A stretch of DNA of 64,000 nucleotides from Pyrocephalus nanus (GCA_038380795.1 CM076261.1:93146418-93210417), one strand, 5' to 3'. Shown: positions 1 through 11,400, counted from the first letter of the stretch. The notes: a model not told the origin generated them from the letters alone. Made by a program: numbers and translations.

Positions 1-975
1 ATGGAACACCCAGGTACATCTAATTTCCTAGATATGGAAAGAATTTACTGTTTTAAACAGGGAGGTTTATTCTGCTAACATTAAGCCTTCATTTAGCTTG
101 TTTTTGTAGCTCCCACATTGTACGTGGCCAGCTAGGAATTTCCTTTTTAAATAAGGAGCACTGTGTAATTTGGAACAAAGGGGATGAAGGAATGCTCTTT
201 TGGAGAAGGATGAGAGCAGCCAGGAATTGGCAGCATCCAGTGATGAATCAATACAGGTGCAGCTTAAAGACCACTTCACTTTTGCTTTGAGCATATTATC
301 AACCACATGTTTCCAGCAGGCTTCTGGATTTTTCCTGCCTGCTTGTAAGAGGAAATGCTCCGTTTATTGTTCTGTTCAAGGCAAAATGCTTTTGATCTTT
401 TGGTAGCTTTGGGGAAGAGTGTGGGCTGGAGGCCTTAACCTGCTGTCTTCCCATGGGAACAGCGACTCCAAAGGTCAGGCACAGTGGTCAGCCAGCCCGT
501 GGTGCAGCAGGTGTCACTGGGTTTCAGGAAGGATTTGTTTAGGTGCTCTTGGAACCTTCAGAAAAAGGTCTTCTCGTCCCAAGACAACAAATGTTAAAGG
601 TGAAAAGAAAAGGGATGCTGTCATTTGTTTTCTCAGGTGCAGTAGCAAAGAAAAACAGTTTTGAGATATTTTTGTCTTAAGAGAAAGAAAAAATCCCATC
701 GGGCAACAATGTTCAGGAGAATTACAGGGAATGTTTTGTTGTAATCAGCTCCTCATGCATGATGTAACAGGAGCTCTGAGAGCTCTGAGTCAGCCTGCAG
801 TGTTTCCAGAGATGCAGGGTTTGTGAAGGATAATCTTAAGGAAAGTTAAAATGGAACATTAACTTGTCTTACTGTAAAATTGTTTATTTTGCAAGTAAGT
901 CTCTTCTATGTCTGCACTCTTTTCTAAACTTGAATGCACACTATACCATTATTGTTTTTTAACCCATGCCAACAG
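1..975 (+). other. DENND3 intron (left edge of window)
   Basis: This stretch precedes the acceptor of the first visible DENND3 exon. I saw no exon here with convincing splice sites and WD40 sequence. A frame around 163-300 contains CVIWN-like text but hits stops and lacks a good donor. Confidence 0.6.
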
Positions 976-1109
976 TGAGGCTTACTCCAGCAGTTTAGAT
1001 GGGACAGTGATTGCTTGGAACGTCAGCACTCTCAAAGTGAACCGTGTCTTTCAGCTGCCCTGCCAGAATCTCACCTCTATCAAGCTGCACAATGACCAGC
1101 TGTGGTGCT
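976..1109 (+). CDS. DENND3: DENND3 coding exon a (WD40 blade)
   Basis: The acceptor is ...CCAACAG and the donor is GTAAGT, an excellent match. The exon enters at the third base of a codon and leaves after one base. It encodes [19 protein letters not shown] and continues to a WCC. The DG-T-x-x-AWN pattern is a WD40 strand-d signature. The preceding exon lies outside the window or was not recognised in 1-975. Confidence 0.9.
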
Positions 1110-4100
1110 GTAAGTCTGTTCCTCAAATAATTAAAAAAAAAAATCATCATCTTCAGATAAAGAAATAAGACAATTGTTGGATGCATCCATTTTATTTTAC
1201 CTTTTCTATGTTTTGTAGAGATGAAAGAAATGGGCACCCCTGTTACTAACTCTTTATCTTTAATGTTGAAGGTACCAGGAGCTGCATTCTGGTGGTGTCA
1301 GCTCACGAGTTTCAGCTGCAGATGAAAATTGAGCCTCCCCCAGAGGACATGTGTTCCTGTTTTCTCGGCTTCCAGCTCTTTCCCGAGGTATTATCCCTAC
1401 AGGAATCGTGGCCATGGAGCTTTACAAGCCCTGGTCTCTGCAGCACATTTCCTGTCAGCAGTGCTCATGTCAAACATACCTTTCTGTGCTTCAGAGAGAT
1501 GAAATGTGGGCATCTTACTCGAGGAGCAGCAACCTGTGCATTTGGAACACCAAAGACCTCTCAAGCGCCCCTCAGAAGATCCATCTTCAGGATTGCTCTG
1601 AGATCACTTGCATGATAAGAGTTAAAAACCAGGTGAGAGACATTTGGGCTGGTTTTTTTTTACCTGCTGTGGATTTCTGGAGTGGAGTTTTGTTTGTTTG
1701 TTTGCAACTCTCGTGGGCTGTAATTGCTTCCATACTGGGTGTGTGCATATGTGCAGGTTTGGAATGTTGATTCCTCTTGGAAATTATAGGAGTTAATGCC
1801 TTGTCCAACAGATGTTGGACAGATGTGTTACAGATGTACCCCAAAGCGCATGTCAGGCCAAAAGCCTCATCAGTAATTAAATGCATGGTGGCATTTATTA
1901 GTAATTGACATTTCAGGGAACTGCAGAAGCTGAAAGTTTACACCCTTTGATATTTCATCTCCGGGCTCCTCAGACTGAGCCTTGAAAAAAAGGTTAACAG
2001 GCAAACAATAAATGCCAATTAATTGGCCTGTTTTTGTAGATGACCTTTTCCTTGGTTAGTTGCCACCTTCCTAATTCAAGAGAGACCAAAGGAGCCAAAT
2101 TCTTCCTACCTGGGCACCTTGTGTCCATGTCACCATGGGCCTCTGTGCACCTGTTCTTTGTGTGGTACCAGTAGCTGTGCAAATCACTGTAGTTGTGCTA
2201 CCACATGGGCAGCTGCAGGGGTTAATTTGCAAATAAATAGCTCAATGTATTTATTTTTCTATGGGGAATGCAACCTCCAGAATCTTTTTCTCAGATTTTC
2301 CCTCCTTCCTTCCTCAAAAATGACTTTTTTCATGATGTGCCTCATGAAATAGGGAAGCTTCCTCTGCATTCAGCCCTTGGGTAGATTTGTGAACTAAAAT
2401 GGAAAATCCTTTTAAGATACTGTTCCCCAAAGCAGAAATTGATATATTTAACCTGTGTTTTAAGGGAATGAGGGGATTGTTTGGAACCCCCAAGGCATTA
2501 AGCTCTCTCTTTTTATTCTACTGAAGAACTTTGTTCCTTTTCCCTTACACTTACTCCTCACTCAGCTCCACTTTAACTAACATTGCAGACCAGTTAATTG
2601 GTACAACAGTAACAACTGGGAAATATCCCTGTGTGATCCATCCCCTGAACCCGAGTGTTCACTGTGCCATCTTTCCACCTGCCAACAGTTTGGCAACCCT
2701 GTCTGTCCAAAGGGGAAGTTGGGAGCCTGGTGCAGTAGGTGGAGATATTCTACAGAATCACAGGAGGGTTGGAAGGGACCAGAGTGGGTCACCTGATCCA
2801 ACTCCCCCTGCTCAGGCAGGATCATCCCAGAGCATCCCAGGATTGTGTCCAGATGGTTCTGGAATATCCCCAGTGAGGGAGACTCCACACCCTCTCTGGG
2901 CAACCTGTTCCAATGCTCGGTCACTGCACAGCAAAGAAATTCTTCCTCATGATCAGGAGGAACTTCCTGGGCATCAATTCCTTCCCATTCCCTCTTGTCC
3001 CATTGCTGAGCCCCCCTGAGCAGAGCCTGGTCCATCCTCTGTCCCCTCCCTGCAGACACTCACAGACCTGGGGGAGGTCCCCTCTCAGTGTCTCTTCTTG
3101 AGGCTGAGCAGCCCCAGCACCCTCAGCCTTCCCTTGTCAGAGAGATGCTCCAGTCCTTTAATCATATTTAGTTGCCCTCCACTGGAGCTGCTCCAGGAGC
3201 TCCACGTCCCTCTTGCACTGAGGAGCCCAGAGCTGGACACAGCACTGCAAGTGTGGCCTCCCCAGGGCTGAGTGGAGGGGCAGGATCATCTCCCTCCACC
3301 TGCTGGTGATGCTCTTCCCAAAGCACCCCAGGATCCCTTTGGCCTTGGCCACAAGAGCACCTTGCTGGCTCAGGGACACCTTTGTTGTCCACCAGGACCC
3401 CCAGGTCCTTCCCCAAGTTTTCCAGCAGGTGGGCCCCCAGCTTGTCCTGGTGCCTGGGGTTGTTCCTCCCCAGTGCAGGGCCCTGCATTTGCCTTTCTTG
3501 AATTTCAGACAGTTCTTGTCTGCCCATCCCTCCCACCTGTCGAGGTGTTGAGGGGCTGCACAGCCCTCTGGGGTTTCAGCCTCTCCTCCCAGCTTTGTGA
3601 CATCAGCAAACTGGCTTTGAAAGCATCTCCCCCTTCACCCTAGTCAGTGATGGGCAAGTTAAGGAATACTGGGCCCAGTATTGACCCCTGGGGACAGCAC
3701 TGGGGACAGGCCTCCAGCAAAGACCCTGTGCCACACTCACACCCCCCTGTGCTCTGCCACTCTCACTCCTCCACAGCAGTGCAGTCACTGACAGTGAACT
3801 TGCAGCCTGACAACCACACTGGTTGTAGGGCTGTCAGTCACAGGCTTTAATTAAAGTGCTCTAATTAAAAACAAGCCAGTTTTTGCCCTCAAGGCTACAC
3901 AAGTGTGCACCTCAGCCTTGCTCTTTCACTGTCTGCTTTTGGACCCAACCTCTGTGGCTCTGATGTCATTTGCAGCTTGCTGGTGGGTGCCCCAGTTTCC
4001 TGGAGCAGCAGGTTCCTGAATTTCACTGCCAGCCCTGTGCAGAGAAGTACTTTCTTCTCAGTGAAATCGAATTCTTACTGATTCCCATGTGTCCTTGACT

Positions 4101-4848
4101 TCCCTCATTCCGGGACGTGTTGAACAGTGGTTTTATATTCTGCTTATCTGCCCTTCTGTGGTTTTGTAAACTTGATGGGATCCCTCCTTAGCTGCCTTTT
4201 TTCCAGCCTCAGGAGTCTTGATTTTCCATCTTCCTGTGAGGGTGGGGAGGCCCTGGCACAGGTTGCCCAGCGAAGCTGTGGCTGCCCCATCCCTGGAAGT
4301 GTCCAAGGCCAGATTGGACAGGGCTTGGAGCAACCTGGGATCATGGAAGGTGTCTCTGCCTGTGGCAGAGGGGTTGGAATTCCATGACCTTTAAGGACCC
4401 ATCCAATCCAAACCATTCTGGCATTCCATGATCTCCGCTCACTGACTGCTGTTCCTGTCTCTGGGCAGTTTTAGTTACTCTTTCCAGGAGGAGATAAAAC
4501 CCTCGCTGTGCCCACCCCACATAAATCTCCTCGCCTGTGCCCTGGACTGCGGCGCAAAGCAGTGGGATTGACCGTGGGTTTGTTCTGTTCCCCCAGCTGT
4601 GGGTTGGCAGCAGTGGGATTGACCGTGGGTTTGTTCTGTTCCCCCAGCTGTGGGTTGGCAGCAGTGGGAGGCTGCAAGGCAAGAGCACGGGGAGGATCTA
4701 CGTGGTCAGTGCTGAGAGGAGGAGCGTGGAGAAGGAGCTGGTGGGCCACGCGGCCGCGGTGCGGGCGCTGTGCTCGGCCGAGGACAGGTACGTCCTCAGC
4801 GGCTCTGGCAAGGAGGAAGGCAAGATTGCCATTTGGAAGGCTGGATAG
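976..4848 (+). CDS. DENND3: DENND3 (partial): C-terminal WD40 exons
   Basis: Four exons, 976-1109, 1272-1387, 1495-1632 and 4648-4848, join in phase and encode about 195 C-terminal residues ending in a TAG stop. The protein is a run of WD40 blades; typical strand-d endings are [15 protein letters not shown] and GKIAIWK, and there is a GH before the last blade (ELVGH). DENND3 has an N-terminal DENN domain that activates RAB12 and a C-terminal WD40 domain, and is a ULK1 target in starvation-induced autophagy; the DENN part lies upstream of this window. The name rests on the remembered C-terminal sequence ([13 protein letters not shown]) and on SLC45A4 lying tail to tail next door. Another WD40 protein is possible but unlikely. 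All introns are GT-AG. Confidence 0.87.
1272..1387 (+). CDS. DENND3: DENND3 coding exon b
   Basis: The exon begins after TTGAAG and completes the Cys codon split with exon a. It reads [16 protein letters not shown] and on to FLGFQLFPE, then stops at a GTATTA donor in phase 0. Reading on past the donor gives an unrelated, non-WD40 frame that ends at 1615, so a splice here is needed. Confidence 0.82.
1388..1494 (+). other. DENND3 mini-intron, 107 bp
   Basis: This is a GT-AG intron with donor GAG|GTATTA and acceptor CCTTTCTGTGCTTCAG. Exon b ends and exon c begins in phase 0, and the WD40 reading changes frame exactly across this stretch. The length is not a multiple of three, so retention would truncate the protein at 1615. 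Confidence 0.8.
1495..1632 (+). CDS. DENND3: DENND3 coding exon c (WD40 blade)
   Basis: This phase 0 to phase 0 exon of 46 codons reads [18 protein letters not shown] and ends ...MIRVKNQ before the donor GTGAGA. The MWASYS...LCIWN pattern is a typical WD40 blade. Its end joins LWVGSSG of the last exon smoothly. Confidence 0.9.
2751..3770 (-). mobile_element. CR1 LINE, 5'-truncated, with remains of ORF2
   Basis: Read on the - strand, the element ends at the right place for a CR1 3' tail (CTGTGATTCTGTA at 2751) next to the usual GGAAGGGACC motif. Upstream on the same strand are pieces of the CR1 reverse-transcriptase ORF, including LGRNN...DLGVLVDNK (about 3390-3470), [14 protein letters not shown] (about 3250-3290) and TEHWNRLP (about 2890-2915). 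These lie in different frames, so the copy is dead. It is antisense to DENND3. The right boundary is approximate. Confidence 0.93.
4233..4434 (+). mobile_element. CR1 LINE 3'-end fragment
   Basis: This is the CR1 3' terminal segment in the sense direction of DENND3. It runs from GTGAGGGTGG through GCACAGGTTGCCCAG and TGGAAGTGTCCA to a tail ATTCCATGATCT. It is inverted relative to the longer CR1 in the same intron. Confidence 0.92.
4559..4670 (+). repeat. 51-bp tandem duplication across a splice acceptor
   Basis: Two consecutive copies with a period of 51 bp (4559-4609 and 4610-4660) are followed by the start of a third (GCAGTGGGA). Each copy holds the pyrimidine tract and AG of the DENND3 terminal exon plus its first codons. 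The two copies look identical, which suggests a recent origin. The period equals 17 codons. Confidence 0.95.
4648..4848 (+). CDS. DENND3: DENND3 terminal coding exon
   Basis: The acceptor is TTCTGTTCCCCCAG. The exon encodes [20 protein letters not shown], then the final blade with [13 protein letters not shown] and GKIAIWKAG, then TAG at 4846-4848. It is GC-rich. A second, identical acceptor lies exactly 51 bp upstream inside a tandem duplication and is also in frame, so the true 5' edge could be 4597 in some transcripts. Confidence 0.9.
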   Translation: MWVGSSGRLQGKSTGRIYVVSAERRSVEKELVGHAAAVRALCSAEDRYVLSGSGKEEGKIAIWKAG

Positions 4849-6130
4849 ACAAGCTGTTCCTGGTGTGCCTGCCTGTGCTGGGAAGAGGTGAAGACCTCGG
4901 GCTGTGTTTACTGCATCTCTTTCAGCCGCCTGTCAGTGTTACTGTGTCGTATTTATTGAGTTATTTCAGTCCCTACATTGTTGTAGAAAATGGAAATCAA
5001 ACCAAACCTCCCCTCTCACCTGGTCGTGCTCCTGCACGTTTGATGAAGGAATGGAAGTGTGAGCAGGGGGGTCACTGGCTTCAGGCTGGACACGAGGTGG
5101 TGTGGAGGGTCAGGGTTCCAGGCCACACTGCCTGGTGCAGGTCGTGTTGGGAATGCTGGAGCCAGCTCAACTTCCATGGGAGCTCCCTCTGGGCGGTGCA
5201 GGATTGCCAAAAAATGGGATTTGGTGCTGTCTTCACAGGATCAATCCTGAAAATAGCTGGAAATGGGCACTGAGAGGCAAAACCCAAGTGCAGTTGTTGT
5301 ACTTAGGGAATTGCTGCCAGTGCTGAGCTCGGGGCTGTGGCTGGGCAGAGCATCCCTTACCCCTGGGGGGATTTACGGGTCTGGTTCCTTTGAAATGCAG
5401 GCATTGACAGGCTCTCCCCCACAGCACTGAAAGCTCCTGCAGCTGGAACAAGATACTGGGATATTTTCAATGCCTGTTTTACCTTTTAAACTTGTTTTGC
5501 CTTTCAGAGCAATGCACATCACTCGGCGTTTTTCTAAAAGTTTGTGAAACTGAATATTTTTATCTGGAGCACTAATTTATTTAATTCCTGTATATATTTG
5601 CTTTTGGAAGCACTTCTCAGTCCCTGTTCAAACCAACCCCTGCCCCTCCTCCCTTCAGTCCCTGTTTCTGCAACTGCAGGAACTGCTGTTATTTTGGGTA
5701 GAACCTGCTCCATTTTTGAGTTCTGCAGGGTCCTCAAACTCCACCCCTGGAGGGAGCACCACGGGGCTGCATCCTGGGGGAGTCTCCAGAGCAGCATTCC
5801 CTGATCCCTGCCTGATGCACAGTGGGTTTTCCACTGATGACAAATACAAGTAAAACCATAAATACGTGCAGAGTAGTTTTACCTGTCTCAGTGCTGAGTA
5901 CAGTGGAAAACAGTGTTTAAAATGCTGTAAATGGAAGGACACAAATGGGCTGCTACTTTTGTTAATAAAAATAAACCAGCATGGGGCTAACAGAAGGGAA
6001 AATGACTGGAAATGTACTCCATGTAATATTTCTGCTGATAAAAGTTTTTATCATATGATGGTAACCTGAAATTCTACTTTTTTAGGGTTTTTTTTATCAA
6101 TGTAAAATATTAAACACTATATTGATACTC
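4849..6130 (+). other. DENND3: DENND3 3'UTR (inferred)
   Basis: This sequence follows the TAG stop. No splice signals or repeats stand out. Candidate poly(A) signals are AATAAA at 5964-5969 and 5970-5975 and ATTAAA at 6109-6114. The last is followed by a T/GT-rich stretch (about 6137-6165), which makes an end near 6130 plausible. Confidence 0.55.
6109..6114 (+). terminator. Candidate poly(A) signal of DENND3
   Basis: ATTAAA is followed after about 25-30 nt by TTTGTGCTTTG and a T run, a typical downstream GU/U-rich element. The twin AATAAA at 5964-5975 is an alternative with a weaker downstream region. Confidence 0.4.
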
Positions 6131-8399
6131 TGGCCTCTCTTTGTGCTTTGTTTTTTTCCCTGTGTAACTCGATACCCAAGAATGATGATTTTAGCACTGA
6201 CTTGCATCCTCTGAGTGCTGTGAAGAATAATTGCCTGGTTTTGTTCTCTGCATATTCTCCCTTCTGAAACGGTTTCTGCTGTAACGTGTCCCCCTTTGAG
6301 CCCCACATCTGTGACTTTCAGGTTCCTTCTTTCCTCCCCTGCTGCTCTCTGGCTGTTGGGGGGGACAGGAATGATTGACTGAGTTCAGAGATTTCTCTGC
6401 ACAGACACACAGGGGCTGTTAATGAACTTTCCCTGGCTGCAGAGATGAGTCAGGAGCACCAACCTGCAGCCTGCCTGTCACTGCCTTCACTGATTTTCAC
6501 TCCTGGCAGACTTTTTAAACCTGGTTTCACCTTCTCAGCTGGTTTGTGGGTGCTCACTGACCATCTCAGCTTTGCTCCAGCATTCCAGCTGTGGGGATGA
6601 ACCTGCAGGCACAGCTCTGTGGGGCTCTGTTCAGTTTTCAGTGGAATGTTGGATACACCCCCTCCCTCTCTGCCCCAAAGGCCACGCTGCTGGTGGGGCT
6701 GATCAGCCTTGTGCCACTGTCCCCTTCTCCCTGTGGGATGGGTTGCCCATTTCTTGGAAGCCTCAAGGCTAATGTTTGTTCAGCTCCTTTTTGCTGTTGA
6801 TTTTCTTTTTTTTTTTTTTTTCCTGGTCTCCTGAACTGGGGGAACCTGAGGGGAGCCCACGATGCTCTTGGTCACGTGGTTCAGATTTGGTAGCGCTGTG
6901 AGGGAGCTGGACTGGAAGGGTCCCTTGCGCCTTGAACTGTCCTGTAATTCCATGCTCAAACCAAGGGATGGCAGTGTTTGCTTCCAGAAAAACCCTGGCT
7001 CTGGCGCTGGAGCCGCTTGGAAGTTCAGGCTGGCTGTGACCTCCCCGCCAGGGCCGTGCAGGGAGGGAGAGAGGGAAGAGCCCCTTCCTCTGCCTCCCAG
7101 CCTGCGCTCCTGCTGGGGGTCTGTTCGTGGGACCAGGCCCCTTTTCCCTTGGGTGCCGCTTGAATCCTGCCTGTCCCTGCAATCCTTTCGGAGCAAAAGC
7201 TCATCCTCGCCATCCTCCCGTGCTCTTCTTACCCGTCTGCATCCATTTAATGTGCCACCCTCACCTGCAGCGTTCCCGGGGATCTGATTCCCCTCTCCCC
7301 GGGGAGTTCCCCTCTCCCATCCCAGCTGTCAGGACGGGGATGGTGCCGCACAAATCCCACTTGGTGCAGCCCCCAGGCCCTGGAAAGGAGGGAAGCGCTG
7401 CCTGCTCAGGGCTGGAAGCTGGAGCAGCTCACGCCACCCTCATACCCAGGATTTGGGCCTCTGTCCCGCTGTCCCTCCCCTCGGTCCAGGCTGGGAAGTG
7501 GGAGCGGCGCTGGAGCAGCTCCTGCCCGGGCCGTTCCCAGCCTCTCCAAGGTGGTTTGTTTTGTAACAAACGGCTCAGGGAGTGACTCGACCCCTCTGTC
7601 CTCGGCCCCTCCCCGGCCAGCCCAGCCCCAGGAGGGACCCGGTACCCCGGGCAGGGATCGGTGCCCCCTGCGAGGGCCAGGCAGGACTCACATCCCCTGA
7701 GCCCAGCGGGGTTGGGCTCTCCAGGTGGAGTTTCCCCAAGGGGAGGACGAGCCCAGGAGTGTGGGGTCAGCAGGGAAGGCTCCTGCCCGTCACTTGCTCA
7801 CTTCATGGTAGCTACTACAAAATAAATCAGCTCTATCCACCCAAAAACAGCCTGCTCTGGGTGTCCTGTAGGTATCTGGAGAGGCTCCTTCCCGTGCTCT
7901 CCCCTCGGTGCTGATGAAAAACCAAGTTCGTAAACAGGCCAAAACTCGGATTCACTTTATGTTTTCAGTTCTTCCTTAACCTCAGTCCAGTGGCAAGAGA
8001 GTGGCTGAGCCGTGTTGAGTCAAAAATAAACCAAACACTGGGTGGGCATTGACTTGGCACTGAATTCTCGGGGCTGCTGATACTGATTGTGAGGAATTCT
8101 CTTCAGGAGAAGTCACAGATCAAATCTGTCAGGAATCAAACGGGACAACTGAGCTCTTCACGGCAAGTTTAACCCTGTCAGCCTGTGATCTGATCCAGGG
8201 GTCCCTCCACCTTTCCCCTCTTGTCACTCCCAGTGCCCCAAGAGACTGATCAGTTTGGATTCTGAAGGCAATGTTTGGCAGGAGCGTTTTTGGAAACATG
8301 AACGAAGGTTTGGGGTGCAGGTGGGTGTTGTTTTGGACAGCTCAGGGATGGGGTCTCCTCCTCCTCCTCCTCCCTACAAACACCACAAGGACACGAGCC
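6131..8399. other. Intergenic spacer between convergent genes
   Basis: This is the space between the inferred 3' ends of DENND3 and SLC45A4. It contains a T-run at 6802-6822, a GC-rich patch at about 7000-7750 with some CpGs, and a CTC-repeat at 8354-8373. Open frames here (for example 7127-7585 on +) show no recognisable domain and are probably products of high GC content. Confidence 0.5.
8354..8373. repeat. (CTC)n microsatellite
   Basis: This is a short run of CTC units just beyond the inferred poly(A) site of SLC45A4. Confidence 0.9.
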
Positions 8400-8418
8400 A
8401 CAAACTCTTACTGAAATG

Positions 8419-8424
8419 TTTATT
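8419..8424 (-). terminator. Candidate distal poly(A) signal of SLC45A4
   Basis: AATAAA on the - strand is followed within 20-50 nt by GTTTGTGGCTCGTG and then TTGTGGTGTTTGT, a textbook GU-rich downstream element. This is the best-supported cleavage region on this strand between the stop codon and the neighbouring gene. Confidence 0.55.
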
Positions 8425-11400
8425 AAGATCGAACTTCGGAACAACGGATCAGAACACAATGTCTCGTGGAGTAGAATATCTCTAAATTGATTTGTTTTCC
8501 TTTTCTATGCATAAATGAAAAAAAATAATCAAGATTATACAAAAAAAGAACAGAAAGTGCAGAACACAATAAAACAGTTCTCATGCAACGAATCTTTTTT
8601 TTTTGTTTTAACCTTAAAACAGAAAATAAGCTCAACAGTGTAGAAATAAAAATCATACATACATTATGCCGTCTACGCACTCAAACATTCATCTGTGACA
8701 TCACTTTTCTTTATCCCTTTTTCCTCATAAAACAACATTATGTGTTTAACACATGCTTATAAACATTGCTAAACTCAGCAAGAGCTATTATAGTGCCCCA
8801 ACTTAATAAGTTGATAAAAAAGTAGTTGTCATATGGCCAGTTCACAAAGGAACTAAATATTCTTTTTTTTTTTATTATTTTTTTTTTAATTTTATTTTTC
8901 CCCACTATGAGATGCCTATATGCAGCTTTCTAGTAATATGAGGCATTTAAAATAAGCTGGTCATTTGGCTACCGAAAGGGCTTAGTGTTCATGTTACATC
9001 AGGAAAACCAATTTCACGTTGGGAACTGCCAATCTGTTGAGAGAAAGGTCTGGATTTTGGGGTTGTTTATTACAGTTTGGCTCTTGCCAAGGACTGAGAA
9101 TATCCAGAGTTTGGCTAAACGCTCCCAGAGCTCCACCCCCAACTCCCAAATTGAAGAATGAACGTGCCAGAGCACAGTCAAACTGAACTGTGTCCTGGGT
9201 TTTCCCCTAAAATTTTAGCAGGTCGAAAGGGCACCAAAAGCCCTTTAATTATAGCAGATGCTTCCTTTTGGGGGGGTTGTGTTTGCCCCTCCTGGGGCAG
9301 GGAAGGTGAGGTTGGGATTCAGCTGAAGCCACAGGGCTGCTCGGGATGAGGAACCAAACCAAATCAGTTTTCCAGGAGGTGATTTCCAGGAAAACCTGGA
9401 ACACCTCAGTAATCAGATCGGTGGGCGCGAGCGTCACGTTAGGAGAACAAATTGAGCCTTTTTGTTGTTTTCAAAGGCAATTTCTCAACTGCTGAGCGTC
9501 AAAATCAAACCCCAGTTGGTATGTGAGCTTCTGCACTCCTCTGGATGCAACATGACAGACAGAAAACTTTGGGTAGCTCCCCTTTTTTTTTCCAAATGAC
9601 CTTTTGTTTTGTTTTCTTTTTGTTTTTTTTTTTTCTGACGTGCTTTACAAACGTTCAGCTTTGTCGTTTAAGGAAGGGAAACATCTAAAGTACTCTCTGG
9701 AACCATAGAGTTTCTGCAAAGAAAAATAAAATTTGGTATTTCTTCCACACAGTCATCAACAGCGTTTCTGTGCAACATTTGGTGTCTGTTACATTTATTT
9801 GGCCTATTCAAAGGAAACGAGGACAAAAACAGCTGCAAGGAAAACCAACTTCTCTCTCACAACAGATACTTCAGATGCCGAAGCTGCTACATGTGCTTGG
9901 AATATCATGCAGGAGTTTACTTGTTCATTTAAATAGGATACATATTTATAGCTGAGCATCGGGCTGGGATGAGGGGAAACCTGGAAGAACTCAGTTGAAG
10001 ACGCTGTGGAGTGGTGACAGCGAGCACACAACCCCCAAAGGTATTTTGGCTGAGCAGTGTGTCTGCAGATGTACAGACACACAGGAATGGACACACATAC
10101 ACACACCCCTAAAACCCCAGATCTCAGTGACTGGACTATGATTCAGGGACTCCAGGAAGGCACCTGCCCTCCCTGCACTTCCCTCCTGCCCAGATGTGGG
10201 TGCAGCTCTCTCAGGAACAAACTGTGACTTCTTCCACCTTTACATTTACGTGTGGCTCAGCCTGCAGGGCTGTGAGACCTGGCAGCCAGGAAAATCCTGG
10301 CCTTCCTTTTGTGGTAGATGCTGGAGGAATCCAAGCTCACCCAGGGAACCCGTTCCTAAGGATGGAAGCAGGTTTTAATGAGGTACCTGTCAAGAAGCAC
10401 CATTGTTGCCACTGTCATTCCAAGTGCTGGGGGATTCAGATTAGATGGGAGGGAGATAAGAGAGACTCAGTCCTTGCCTCTGTGGAAAACCCCACACATC
10501 CCGTTCCATCCTGGGGTCTCTGTGCCACCATCCATCGGCAGGAAAACCAGGAGGGTGAATTTGCAGCCGCCTCCTTTCCAGCCCAGTATTCCAGAGCCTG
10601 GAAAGAGGTTCTGAGGGAAAGGGGAGAAGGATGTGGTGTGTTGTCACTGAGCACAGGCCTCCCTTGGCTTCACTGGCTTCCTCCCTCCTGGTGATGAACA
10701 AACCCTCTCTTCCCATAACTGCTCACAGCCAGCGCCAGCAAAACACCAGATTCCTGTTATTAAAAGGCTATTTAGGCAATAAATCTCTATAAAGTCATCA
10801 AAACAGCAGGAAGGGAAACATTCCTAAGAAATTATTGCTTCTGGAGTCTGAAATTGCCATCCACAAACAGCACAGATCGGACTGGACTCTTGGAATGACC
10901 CAACAGGGCCAAACCCACACTCTGCCTTTCCAAGGGAGTGGAAGTTAAAGCTTCTCTCTGCTCTCACATCAAACATCTCCAGCCCTGGAGACTCTGAGCA
11001 CAAACAGTGCCTCGTGTCTGAGGTGTCACTGCAGCACAACAGGTTCAAATTGTTTATAGTATCAAGCAACACAGAATTAAACCACCAAACCTCAGTCCTA
11101 CTGCAGTGAAAGTCTAAGGGGATGACTTTGACTAGACAGGGATACCCACAAACAAAAAATGGTGCTTGTTGTCACGAGGAACAAGAACAAAAAAGCCACT
11201 TCAAATCTCTCTTCCCACAACTTCTGCAATAAAGACTTCAATTTGCACTACTTTACCTTAAATTGTGGCAAAAAAAAAATATACCAATTTCTGTATCAAA
11301 AGATAAGGTGAGGGACAGATGAAGAAATAAACTGTTGTCCACTCTACCCCTGAGAAGTGCTGGGGTGAGGAAGAAAACTCAAATCCAAGGAAGAGCCCTC

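Larger units (their letters stand above)
1633..4647 (+). other. DENND3 last intron, 3.0 kb
   Basis: This intron lies between the GTGAGA donor of exon c and the duplicated acceptor of the last exon. It holds a long antisense CR1 fragment (2751-3770) and a short sense CR1 fragment (4233-4434). The remaining sequence shows no coding exon. Confidence 0.85.

Noticed and set aside
163..300. Possible extra DENND3 exon with CVIWN-like WD40 text
   Set aside because: There is no convincing acceptor and donor pair; the frame with CVIWN ends in a stop, and the phase needed to join the exon at 976 could not be satisfied with a good donor.
1388..1615. Continuous reading of exon b through 1615
   Set aside because: The continuation is unrelated to WD40 sequence, while the alternative frame after a good TTCAG acceptor gives a clear blade in the right phase.
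2531..3643. Several long overlapping open frames on both strands
   Set aside because: They are produced by the CR1 element. The - strand frames hold broken pieces of CR1 ORF2 and the + strand frames are their complement.
7127..7585. 152-codon open frame on + in the intergenic GC-rich patch
   Set aside because: It has proline/serine/glycine-rich text without any domain or splice context, and overlapping open frames exist on the other strand. High GC explains it.
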